Assembly: GCF_003667705.1 (NCBI RefSeq)
Contig: NZ_CP033019.1
Coordinates: 4,340,001-4,404,000, forward strand
DNA: 64,000 nt
Direction of reading: 5' to 3'
From: Janthinobacterium agaricidamnosum
GTDB taxonomy: Bacteria; Pseudomonadota; Gammaproteobacteria; Burkholderiales; Burkholderiaceae_D
Shown: positions 53,584-61,361 of the stretch, piece by piece
Position numbering within the stretch: the stretch's first letter is position 1
Layout of the letters: every line of letters starts with the position of its first letter
Position numbers and translations under genes: made by a program
Notes under the pieces: generated by a model
The model's input: only the letters and a program-made list of their open reading frames with translations
The model's database searches: none
What the model was told of the DNA's origin: nothing

Positions 53584-54462
53584 TTAAGACAGGACGCCGG
53601 CGTCACGCAAGGCATCGCGCACGGTGGCATGGCAGTTTTCAGCCAGCGGCACCAGTGGCAAGCGTATGCCGGCAGGCATCAGGCCCATTTCGGCCATCGC
53701 CCATTTGACGGGCACCGGGTTGGGCTCGACAAACAATTTCTGGTGCAGAGGGAAAACTTTGTTATTGATGGCAATCGCCTTGGCACGCTCGCCCGCCATG
53801 GCCGCGACGCACAGTTCGTGCATGGCGCGCGGCGCGACGTTGGCCGTCACGGAAATGTTGCCGTGACCGCCGCAGAACATCAGCGCCATGGCCGTCGGAT
53901 CGTCGCCCGAGTACACGGCGAAGTCGGCCGGCACCAGGCGCAGCAGGTCGATGCCGCGGCCGATATTGCCGGTCGCATCTTTCACGCCGACGATATTCGG
54001 GATGGCGGACAGGCGCACGATCGTTTCGTTGCTCATGTCGGCAACCGTGCGGCCAGGCACGTTGTACAGGATGACGGGGATGTCGACGGCTTCGGCGATG
54101 GCCTTGAAGTGCTGGTACATGCCTTCCTGGGTAGGACGGTTGTAGTACGGCACCACTTGCAAGACAGCATCGGCGCCCGCTTCTTTCGCGTAACGCGTCA
54201 GTTTGATGGCCTCGGCCGTGGAGTTGCCTCCGGCACCGGCGATGATAGGAATGCGTCCCTTGGCATGTTCGACGGTCAACTGGATCAGTTCGCAGTGTTC
54301 CTCCACGCTGACTGTTGCCGATTCGCCCGTTGTGCCAACGATGACGATGCCGTCCGTACCCTCGGCGATATGCCAGTCGATCAGCTTGCGCAGACCTGGA
54401 AAGTCCAGACTGCCGTCTGCGTGCATCGGGGTGACGATTGCTACAATGCTGCCCTTGATCAT
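53584..54462 (-). CDS. dapA: 4-hydroxy-tetrahydrodipicolinate synthase
   Basis: A 292-residue DapA, condensing pyruvate with aspartate semialdehyde in lysine and meso-diaminopimelate synthesis. Active-site residues match E. coli numbering exactly: Thr44, Thr45, Tyr107, Tyr133, Arg138 and Schiff-base Lys161 (VGVKDATG). It is followed by bamC, 81 bp away, probably in one operon. Confidence 0.96.
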   Translation of the reverse strand: MIKGSIVAIVTPMHADGSLDFPGLRKLIDWHIAEGTDGIVIVGTTGESATVSVEEHCELIQLTVEHAKGRIPIIAGAGGNSTAEAIKLTRYAKEAGADAVLQVVPYYNRPTQEGMYQHFKAIAEAVDIPVILYNVPGRTVADMSNETIVRLSAIPNIVGVKDATGNIGRGIDLLRLVPADFAVYSGDDPTAMALMFCGGHGNISVTANVAPRAMHELCVAAMAGERAKAIAINNKVFPLHQKLFVEPNPVPVKWAMAEMGLMPAGIRLPLVPLAENCHATVRDALRDAGVLS

Positions 54463-54546
54463 AGTAAGTTTATAGCGCCGATAAATAAAACAACGATTGT
54501 AGCGGATAGCCCGCGCCTGTGGTGCATTCTGACATAGTATGGCCGC

Positions 54547-55134
54547 TCAAAACGTCGGCAGCAAGGCTGCCAACCGTGGAAAATCCGGCCGGACGGCACA
54601 AATTCGTTGCACCAGAGCAGCTTTTGGCTGTTCGACGCGCCCATCTTCATACGCTACCACACGCAAACCCTGCTGCACCGCCCAGGTCAGCATTTCGCCT
54701 TCCTTGAGCAGGAATTTCGGATTCGACGGCTTGCCGAACTGCTCATTACCCTCGGCAAACGTTTCATACAGCAGCACGCCATCGGGCGCCAGGCTGGCAA
54801 TCATGGCTTCCAGCAACGGCCGGTGCAGATAATTGGTGACGACGATGCCGGCAAAGCGGCCGGGAGCGAAGGGCCACACGGCGCCCGGCGCCTCCAGGTC
54901 CACCAGCGAGGTGGTGATACCCGTGCCGGCCGCCTTTTCCAGCATTTCCGGATCATGATCGAGCGCAAGCACCGGGTGGCCCAGGCTCACCAGGTGGCGC
55001 GCATGGCGGCCTGCGCCGCAGGCCAGGTCCAGCACTTCGCCGCCCGGGATCAGGGGCGCCCAGCGGCGCAGCCAACCGGAAATCGTTTCAGTGTCTACTG
55101 TTGGTTCAATTGCTTGCATCGGTACTTCCATCAA
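54547..55134 (-). CDS. Class I SAM-dependent methyltransferase
   Basis: A 195-residue methyltransferase. Motif I is EVLDLACGAGRHARHL, the acidic ribose-binding residue is in VLALDHDPEML, and later motifs are GIVVTNYLHRPLL and DGVLLYETFAEGNEQFG. The YETFxxGNExFG segment is typical of TehB-like/rRNA-independent small methyltransferases linked with tellurite resistance annotations. The substrate is unknown. It follows the M50 protease gene on the same strand. Confidence 0.82.
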   Translation of the reverse strand: MMEVPMQAIEPTVDTETISGWLRRWAPLIPGGEVLDLACGAGRHARHLVSLGHPVLALDHDPEMLEKAAGTGITTSLVDLEAPGAVWPFAPGRFAGIVVTNYLHRPLLEAMIASLAPDGVLLYETFAEGNEQFGKPSNPKFLLKEGEMLTWAVQQGLRVVAYEDGRVEQPKAALVQRICAVRPDFPRLAALLPTF

Positions 55135-55161
55135 TTATTTACAACCATCCAGTTGCTTGCA

Positions 55162-55839
55162 TCAAGTCAACAGGGCCGTCAGGGGCGTGACCACGGTGAC
55201 AAAAATGCCTATGACAAATTCGATCGCCGTCAGCAGGGCGCGGTTCAGGATGCCCGTGTACATCAGCAGCACCAGGGCGCCGAACACATACAGGCTGTAG
55301 CGCTCGATGCTGGCGTACGGGCGCGCCAGCTGCATCGGCAGCAAGCCCGTCATGATGCGTCCGCCATCGAGCGGCGGCACGGGAATCAGGTTAAAGACGA
55401 ACATGGCCGCATTGACGCTGACGCCGGCGCCCGCCATCTTGCGGAAAAACATGCCCATTTCCGTCGGCGGCAGCACGCTGAGCACGACAAAGGCGATCAT
55501 CCAGCCCAGGCCCATGACGAAATTGGCGCCAGGCCCGGCAAACGCCACCCAGGCCATCTGTTTCTTCGGATTGCGCAGGCGGCTGAAATCGACGGGCACC
55601 GGCTTGGCATAGCCGAACGGTACCTGGATCGTGAAATACAGTATCAACGGCAGCAGGATCGTGCCGAAAGGATCGATATGCCGGATCGGATTGAGGCTCA
55701 GCCTGCCCTCGTTCGAGGCCGTGGGGTCGCCGAAATAGCGGGCGGCGTAGCCATGCGCCGCCTCATGCAGGGAAATGGCAAACAGCACCGGCACCAGGTA
55801 CACCGCAACGGTCTGGACTATCGTATTGAAATCGCTCAT
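55162..55839 (-). CDS. Site-2 protease family (M50) membrane metalloprotease
   Basis: A 225-residue, five- to six-TM protein. The zinc motif is HEAAH (His25, Glu26, His29) and the second metal motif is NLIPVPPLDGGR. PxGPGAN-like FAGPGANFVMGLG is typical of the short bacterial M50 group. These cleave within membranes, but targets of this small subgroup are mostly unknown. It lies between the yciO-type gene and the methyltransferase gene in the same direction. Confidence 0.88.
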   Translation of the reverse strand: MSDFNTIVQTVAVYLVPVLFAISLHEAAHGYAARYFGDPTASNEGRLSLNPIRHIDPFGTILLPLILYFTIQVPFGYAKPVPVDFSRLRNPKKQMAWVAFAGPGANFVMGLGWMIAFVVLSVLPPTEMGMFFRKMAGAGVSVNAAMFVFNLIPVPPLDGGRIMTGLLPMQLARPYASIERYSLYVFGALVLLMYTGILNRALLTAIEFVIGIFVTVVTPLTALLT

Positions 55840-55933
55840 GACCGCGATTCTACCAGAGGCGTCCCAGGCCCTTTCTTACGTTGTCATTAAGAACAAATGA
55901 AGAGCTGCGCCGCAACAGGTGGGCAATGCCCCT

Positions 55934-56557
55934 CTACAAGCCCAGCACGGCAGGGTCGCCGCGTCCCACGCGCACCACTTCCGGCTCTGGCCCCGTCAGG
56001 TCGATCACGGTGCTGGGGCCGTGCGCGCAGACGCCGCCGTCGATGATCAGGTCGACCAGTTTTTCCAGGCGTTCGCGGATGGTGTCGGCATCCGTCAGGC
56101 TCTCCTCGTCGCCGGGCAGGGTCAATGTCGCACCCAGCAGCGGCTGGCCCAGCTCTTCCAGCAGGCATTGCACGATGCGGTGCTGCGGCACGCGCAGGCC
56201 GATGGTCTTGCGCGAAGGATGGCTGAGGCGGCGCGGCACTTCCTTGGTCGCTTCCAGGATGAAGGTGTAGGCGCCCGGCGTGGCCGCCTTGAGCAGGCGG
56301 AACTGGCGGTTGTCGACTCTGGCATACACGCCCAGCTCGCTCAAGTCGCGGCACAGCAAGGTCAGATGGTGCTTTTCATCCACGCCACGGATGCGGCGCA
56401 GGCGCTCGACGGCGCCCTTGTCGTCGAGCTGGCACACCAGCGCGTAGCAGGAATCGGTGGGCAAGGCCACGACGCCGCCGGACTGGATGATCTGGGCCGC
56501 CTGCTTGATCAGGCGCAATTGCGGATTCTCAGGGTGAATCTGGAAAAATTGACTCAT
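55934..56557 (-). CDS. YciO/Sua5 family threonylcarbamoyl-AMP synthase-like protein
   Basis: A 207-residue protein of the YrdC/Sua5/YciO family. Visible are GGVVALPTDSCYALVCQ, RRIRGVDEKHHLTLLCRDL (the KxR..K nucleotide-binding motif varied), PGAYTFILEAT and VRVPQH-type IGLRVPQHRIVQ. Family members make threonylcarbamoyl-AMP for tRNA t6A; the YciO branch is less active on that reaction. I place it with YciO because of length and the altered motif. Confidence 0.85.
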   Translation of the reverse strand: MSQFFQIHPENPQLRLIKQAAQIIQSGGVVALPTDSCYALVCQLDDKGAVERLRRIRGVDEKHHLTLLCRDLSELGVYARVDNRQFRLLKAATPGAYTFILEATKEVPRRLSHPSRKTIGLRVPQHRIVQCLLEELGQPLLGATLTLPGDEESLTDADTIRERLEKLVDLIIDGGVCAHGPSTVIDLTGPEPEVVRVGRGDPAVLGL

Positions 56558-56595
56558 GTGTAAGCGTTCTGGCGAACCAGCTTGTTAAGTTAGCA

Positions 56596-57480
56596 TTATT
56601 GTACGCCGCGCAGCGCGGCGATACGTTGTTCGATGGGCGGATGGGTGGCGAACAGCGCGCCCCAGCCGCCATTGCCGCCGCTGATGCCCAGCGCCTGCAT
56701 CGATTGCGGCAGTTCGCCCGGCGGCACGCCGCCCAGGCGGGCCAGCGCATGCATCATCGGCGTGGGGCTGCCCAGCAGCTTGGCTGAACCGGCATCGGCG
56801 CGGAATTCGCGCTGGCGCGAGAACCAGGCGACGATGATGGAAGCGAGCAAGCCGAAGATCACTTCGCACACCATCACGGTCACAAAGTAACCGATGCCGC
56901 GCCCGCCGCCTTCGCGGTTGTTATTTTTCAACAGCACATTGTCGACAAAGAAACCCACTACGCGGGCCATGAAGACGACAAAGGTATTCACCACGCCCTG
57001 GATCAGGGTCAAGGTGACCATGTCGCCATTGGCAACGTGGGCGATCTCGTGGCCCAGCACGGCCTCGACTTCATCGCGGTTCATGCTTTGCAGCAAACCG
57101 GTGGACACGGCCACCAGCGCCGAATTCTTGAACGCGCCCGTGGCAAACGCATTCGCGTCGCCTTCGTACACGGCCACTTCCGGCATGCCGATGCCGGCCC
57201 GCTCGGACAGCGCACGCACGGTATTGACCAGCCACAATTCCGTCGACGAGGTCGGATTGTCGATCACGCGCGCGCCCGTGCTCCACTTGGCCATCGGCTT
57301 GCTGATCAACAGGGAAAAGATGGACCCGGTGAAACCCACCACCAGCGAAAACACCAGCAGGCTGCCCAGGTTCAGGGTACTGCCCCGCGCCGGATTGCCC
57401 ACGCCCAACAAGCTGAGGACGAGCGACAGCACCAGCATCACGGCCAGGTTGGTTGCAATAAAAAGGACGATACGTTTCAT
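56596..57480 (-). CDS. htpX: Membrane zinc protease HtpX
   Basis: A 294-residue HtpX of family M48, an inner-membrane quality-control protease that cleaves misfolded membrane proteins under stress. Two N-terminal TM segments, zinc motif HEIAH (His144, Glu145, His148), two further hydrophobic segments and the third ligand in [10 protein letters not shown]. The start at 57480 ([14 protein letters not shown]) is the family start and has GGAG upstream. Confidence 0.95.
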   Translation of the reverse strand: MKRIVLFIATNLAVMLVLSLVLSLLGVGNPARGSTLNLGSLLVFSLVVGFTGSIFSLLISKPMAKWSTGARVIDNPTSSTELWLVNTVRALSERAGIGMPEVAVYEGDANAFATGAFKNSALVAVSTGLLQSMNRDEVEAVLGHEIAHVANGDMVTLTLIQGVVNTFVVFMARVVGFFVDNVLLKNNNREGGGRGIGYFVTVMVCEVIFGLLASIIVAWFSRQREFRADAGSAKLLGSPTPMMHALARLGGVPPGELPQSMQALGISGGNGGWGALFATHPPIEQRIAALRGVQ

Positions 57481-57573
57481 GGGCGATGGCTCCAGATGAC
57501 TATGTATAACAAGAATAACAAAAAGATATGCACGCAAACGCAGATTTCAAGCAGCGACACGACGGCGCATCGG

Positions 57574-57689
57574 CAGCCAGGAAAATCGTCGCGAGCGGCA
57601 GTGATTTGTGGCCGAGAAGCGCAACCGTACTGGAGTACGGTGAGCATCGCCGGCCGCAAAGCGCGCCGCGCAGCAGATTTGCCTGGCTG
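57574..57689 (-). repeat. Interspersed structured repeat, copy 2
   Basis: Reverse-orientation copy of 52087-52206. The core contains CCGTACT-GG-AGTACGG as read on the plus strand. The ends form CAGCCAGG/CCTGGCTG, then a mismatch, then AAATC/GATTT. The outer stem differs in sequence from copy 1 yet is still fully paired. It lies between htpX and the PHP-domain gene, just downstream of the latter. Confidence 0.8.
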
Positions 57690-57693
57690 TCAG

Positions 57694-58527
57694 CTAAAAC
57701 CAGTCGTGCCAGATGGGGGTTACGTTGGCAGGCAACGGCGGCAGCATGGCAAAATCCACGCGCGATTCGCCCGGCGCATGGAAATCCGTGCCGCGCGAGG
57801 CGAGGAAGCCGTAGGCATTGGCCAGCTGCGCGTATTCCGGATACTGGTCCGGACTGTGGCTGCCCGTGACGACTTCGATGGCCGCGCCGCCGAGTTGCTT
57901 GAATTCATCGAACAGCACGCCTTGCGCCATGTCGCTGAAGCGGTAGCGGCCCGGGTGGGCGATAACGGCCACGCCGCCCGCGCCGCGTATCCAGCCCACG
58001 GCTTCGGCCAGGGTGGCCCAGCGGTGCTCGACATAGCCCGGCTTGCCTTCCAACAGGTATTTCTTGAACACGTCGGGGATATTCGCGCATTTGCCCATTT
58101 CCACGATGTAGCGGGCAAAGTGCGTGCGCGACATCAGGTCCGGGTTGCCGACGAATTTCAAGGCCCCTTCATAGGCGTCGGGGATGCCGGCCAGGTCCAG
58201 CTGGCGGGCAATCTCGCGGCCGCGCGCGTCGCGCCCCGAACGCGTCTGGTGCAAGCCCTGCACGAGGCCCGGGTTGTTTTCATCGACTTGCAAGCCCACG
58301 ATGTGCACGGTTTCGCCGGCCCAGGTGATCGAGATTTCCACGCCGGCCACGAAACGCATGCCCAGGTCCAGCGCGGCCGCGCGCGCGGCGGCCACGCCGG
58401 ACACTTCATCGTGGTCCGTCAGCGCCCACACATCGACGCCCGCCTTGCGCGCGTGCGCCGCCACGGCGGCCGGTGACAGCACGCCGTCGGAGATATTCGA
58501 ATGACAATGCAGGTCGACTTTAAGCAT
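57694..58527 (-). CDS. PHP-domain phosphatase (3',5'-nucleoside bisphosphate phosphatase, YciV/RNase AM type)
   Basis: A 277-residue PHP protein. Metal ligands include VDLHCHSNISDG (His7, His9, Asp14), ALTDHDEVSG, GVEISITWAG, AVIAHPGRYR and SRGTDFHAPGE. E. coli YciV removes the 3'-phosphate from pAp and acts as a 5'-3' exonuclease on short RNAs and rRNA ends. Motifs, including the insert VGNPDLMSRTHFARYIVE, fit that branch. Confidence 0.87.
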   Translation of the reverse strand: MLKVDLHCHSNISDGVLSPAAVAAHARKAGVDVWALTDHDEVSGVAAARAAALDLGMRFVAGVEISITWAGETVHIVGLQVDENNPGLVQGLHQTRSGRDARGREIARQLDLAGIPDAYEGALKFVGNPDLMSRTHFARYIVEMGKCANIPDVFKKYLLEGKPGYVEHRWATLAEAVGWIRGAGGVAVIAHPGRYRFSDMAQGVLFDEFKQLGGAAIEVVTGSHSPDQYPEYAQLANAYGFLASRGTDFHAPGESRVDFAMLPPLPANVTPIWHDWF

Positions 58528-58617
58528 GTGAAAACAATACCCTGCACGGGCTCAGCATGGAAGAAGTTTTCATTGTACGCTGCTTGTCAAATCGCGCTGC
58601 GGCGTTCCCGACACACA

Positions 58618-59502
58618 TCAGGTCAAAAATGCTTCCACCAGGCGCGCCAGTGCCGCCGGCTGATCATGATGCAGCATGTGGCCCGCGTCCAGCATCATCT
58701 CGCAGCGCACATCCTTGATGCAGGCCAAACGCCGGTCGATCTCGATGCGCGCCTGTTCCTTGGGCCCCATCCATTGCCACATATTCGTCTCAATAGCTTC
58801 CACCCACAGCACGGGCGCCGTGATGCGGCGCCAGCAGGCCATCACTTCTTCCACCTGGTACAGGATGGGATTGACGCGCTTGTGCTGCGGGTCGCCCAGA
58901 ATGTCCCATTCGCCCGCTTCGTTCTGCGCCGACCAGTGTTCAGCCAGGAAGGCCGCGCGGTCGTCCGGCAGGCGCGGATTGGTCTTTTGCAGGCGCTCGG
59001 CCACGGCGCGCTGCGAAGGATAGCTGCGCATGGCGGGCGGCTCGCGCAATTCGGCTAGCCACTTGGCGTAGCGGCCCGGCGCCTGCTCCGGCTGCGTTGC
59101 CATCATGCCGAAGCCTTCCAGGTTGATGAAGCGGCTGATGCGTTCGGGCCGCACGCCCGCGTACAGGCCAGCCACGTTGGCGCCCATGCTGTGACCGAGC
59201 AGATTGACGGGTGCTTCCGGCGAATAGTGCAGCAGCATGGCGTCCAGGTCGGCCAGGTAGTCGGGGAACCAGTAGGTATCGGACTGCGTGTAGTCGCTCA
59301 GGCCAAAGCCGCGCCAGTCGGGCGCGATCACGTGCCAGTCGCCTTGCAACTCGTCGACGACGAACTGGAACGAGGCGGCCACGTCCATCCAGCCGTGCAC
59401 CATGAACAGGATGGGCGCGCCTTCGCGGCCCCAGTGGCGCACATGCGTGCGGGCGCCGCGGATGTTGATGAATTCGGAACGGGAAAGTTTCATGGGTTTC
59501 AT
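58618..59502 (-). CDS. Alpha/beta hydrolase
   Basis: A 294-residue hydrolase with oxyanion segment FMVHGWMD, nucleophile Ser105 in LLGHSMGAN, and the His in LDAGHMLHHDQP. PDWRGFGLSDY is typical of the haloalkane dehalogenase/epoxide hydrolase-like group. No signal peptide. The start at 59502 is preferred to 59568 since the family alignment begins about there; 59493 is also possible. The substrate is unknown. Confidence 0.82.
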   Translation of the reverse strand: MKPMKLSRSEFINIRGARTHVRHWGREGAPILFMVHGWMDVAASFQFVVDELQGDWHVIAPDWRGFGLSDYTQSDTYWFPDYLADLDAMLLHYSPEAPVNLLGHSMGANVAGLYAGVRPERISRFINLEGFGMMATQPEQAPGRYAKWLAELREPPAMRSYPSQRAVAERLQKTNPRLPDDRAAFLAEHWSAQNEAGEWDILGDPQHKRVNPILYQVEEVMACWRRITAPVLWVEAIETNMWQWMGPKEQARIEIDRRLACIKDVRCEMMLDAGHMLHHDQPAALARLVEAFLT

Positions 59503-59700
59503 CTGATTGCCTGCCTTGAAAGTGGCGCAGATGGCGCCACATGCTGTGTCTGTAGATAGGTTGGACATAAAAGTACGACCGTTCGATAATTATACCGGAT
59601 TGACGGTCGGCGCTCGGACTTGTCCTGCAACAGCGTAAAATAGCGCAAAACTTTCGCGTCCGGCCGCGCCCGGCGCTTCCACCACCGCCACAGGCTGACG

Positions 59701-60225
59701 ATGACACTCTACCAATTGGGCGACTATGCGCCGCAGATTGATGCTTCCGCTTTTGTTGCCGACACGGCCAACGTGATCGGCAAGGTGACCCTGGAAGCGA
59801 ATACGTCCGTATGGTTCGGCGCCACGATTCGCGGCGACAACGAACGCATCACCGTGGGCGCCAACAGCAATGTGCAGGAAGGCGCCGTGCTGCATACGGA
59901 CCCGGGCTACCCGCTGGACATCGGCCGGAACGTGACCATTGGCCACCAGGCAATGTTGCATGGATGCACGATCGGCGATGGCGCCCTGATCGGCATCCAG
60001 GCCGTGATCCTGAACGGCGCGAAGATCGGCAAAAACTGCCTGGTCGGCGCGGGCGCGCTGGTCACGGAAGGCAAGGAATTTCCCGACAATATGCTGATCA
60101 TCGGCTCACCGGCGAAAGCCGTGCGGGCCCTGACGGCAGACGATATCACCAGGCTACAAGGCAACGCCGTGAACTATGTGCAGCGCGGCCAGCTATTTAA
60201 TACGCAACTCAAGAAGATTGGATAA
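59701..60225 (+). CDS. Gamma-class carbonic anhydrase-like hexapeptide protein
   Basis: A 174-residue left-handed beta-helix trimer protein. The three metal histidines are His65 (AVLHTDPG), His82 (IGHQAMLHGC) and His87. Hexapeptide repeats run to about 130, then a C-terminal helix (RALTADDITRLQG). Members such as YrdA/PaaY-like proteins may hydrate CO2 or be thioesterase partners; activity is not certain. hslO starts 4 bp after its stop. Confidence 0.88.
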   Translation: MTLYQLGDYAPQIDASAFVADTANVIGKVTLEANTSVWFGATIRGDNERITVGANSNVQEGAVLHTDPGYPLDIGRNVTIGHQAMLHGCTIGDGALIGIQAVILNGAKIGKNCLVGAGALVTEGKEFPDNMLIIGSPAKAVRALTADDITRLQGNAVNYVQRGQLFNTQLKKIG

Positions 60226-60229
60226 GAGA

Positions 60230-61210
60230 ATGACGACTGAAACCACGGGCGCCGTCAGCGCAGCCGTTAGCGGCCAGGATACCCTGCAAAAATTTATTTT
60301 CGACAACGCCGCCGTGCGCGGCCAGTTCATCGACGTATCGACCACCTGGCAGGAAGTGGTGTCGCGCCACGCCTATCCGACGGCCGTGAAAAAAGTGCTG
60401 GGCGAAATGGTGGCCGCCGCCGCCCTGCTGTCCGCCAACCTGAAATTCAACGGCTCCATCATCATGCAAATCCACGGTGACGGTCCCGTGCGCCTGATGG
60501 TGGTCGAATGCGATTCCGACCTGCGCCTGCGCGCCACGGCCAAGCTGGACCCGGACGCCACCATCCCCGACGTGGCCACCGTGCCGCAATTGCTCAACGC
60601 CACGGGCAAGGGCCGCTTCATCATCACCCTGGACCCGGCCGACAAGGTGCCGGGCCAGCAGCCGTACCAGGGCATCGTGCCGCTGGACGGCGACGACATG
60701 GCCACCGTGATCGAAAACTACATGTTGCGTTCGGAACAGCTCGACACGCGTCTGTGGCTGGCCACGGACGACACCGTCTCGCGCGGCCTGCTGCTGCAAA
60801 AACTGCCGCACCATGGCGGCAAGGCCGAGGCGACGCCCGTGTCGGAAGAAGACGCGCTGGACACGTGGAACCGCGCCGTGATGCTGGCATCGACCCTGAA
60901 AGAGACGGAAATCCTGTCGACGGACATCGATACCCTGATGCAGCGCTTGTTCTGGGAAGAGACGATCCGCGTCTTCGACCCGCTGCACCCGAGCTTCCAT
61001 TGCAGCTGCACGCGCGAAAAAGTGGGCAATATGCTCAAGATGCTGGGCGAGGAAGAAGTCAACAGCACCCTGGAAGAAGTGGGGCAAGTGGGCGTGAACT
61101 GCGATTTCTGCGGCCAGCATTATGAATTCGACAAGGTCGATTGCGCGCAGCTGTTCATCACGGATGCGCCGGCCGAGGTCTTGATTCCGCCAGCCGCCAG
61201 CATCAACTAA
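60230..61210 (+). CDS. hslO: Redox-regulated chaperone Hsp33
   Basis: A 326-residue Hsp33 holdase, activated by oxidation when its zinc cysteines form disulfides. The redox switch is CSC at 258-260 and CDFC at 291-294 (CxC...CxxC). N-terminal segments (KFIFDNAAVRGQFIDVS, LLSANLKFNGSIIMQIHGDGP) fit. The ATG at 60230 follows the carbonic-anhydrase stop by 4 bp, so they form one unit. Confidence 0.95.
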   Translation: MTTETTGAVSAAVSGQDTLQKFIFDNAAVRGQFIDVSTTWQEVVSRHAYPTAVKKVLGEMVAAAALLSANLKFNGSIIMQIHGDGPVRLMVVECDSDLRLRATAKLDPDATIPDVATVPQLLNATGKGRFIITLDPADKVPGQQPYQGIVPLDGDDMATVIENYMLRSEQLDTRLWLATDDTVSRGLLLQKLPHHGGKAEATPVSEEDALDTWNRAVMLASTLKETEILSTDIDTLMQRLFWEETIRVFDPLHPSFHCSCTREKVGNMLKMLGEEEVNSTLEEVGQVGVNCDFCGQHYEFDKVDCAQLFITDAPAEVLIPPAASIN

Positions 61211-61237
61211 GCATTACAGTTTCGCCATGAATCTGCC

Positions 61238-61258
61238 GCGCCGCCCTTGAGGCGGCGC
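61238..61258 (+). terminator. Hairpin after hslO
   Basis: Perfect 8-bp stem GCGCCGCC/GGCGGCGC with a 5-nt loop. The following sequence has only a short interrupted T run, so it may be a weak terminator. Confidence 0.4.
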
Positions 61259-61269
61259 AATCGTTTCCA

Positions 61270-61309
61270 CTGTCATCGTTCCGTCATCAGTTCGTCATCA
61301 GCCCGTCAC
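61270..61309 (+). promoter_or_regulatory. Four-unit PhoB (Pho) box
   Basis: Four 7-mers CTGTCAT, CCGTCAT, TCGTCAT and CCGTCAC begin at 61270, 61281, 61292 and 61303, each exactly 11 bp apart. This is the PhoB-box pattern (CTGTCAT half-sites at 11-bp period), here as two tandem boxes, 53 bp before the TonB receptor start. Confidence 0.8.
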
Positions 61310-61361
61310 GCGCCGCCGTTACGCTGCGCAGCTTGTATTACTTCCCACTTTCCACAGGCTG

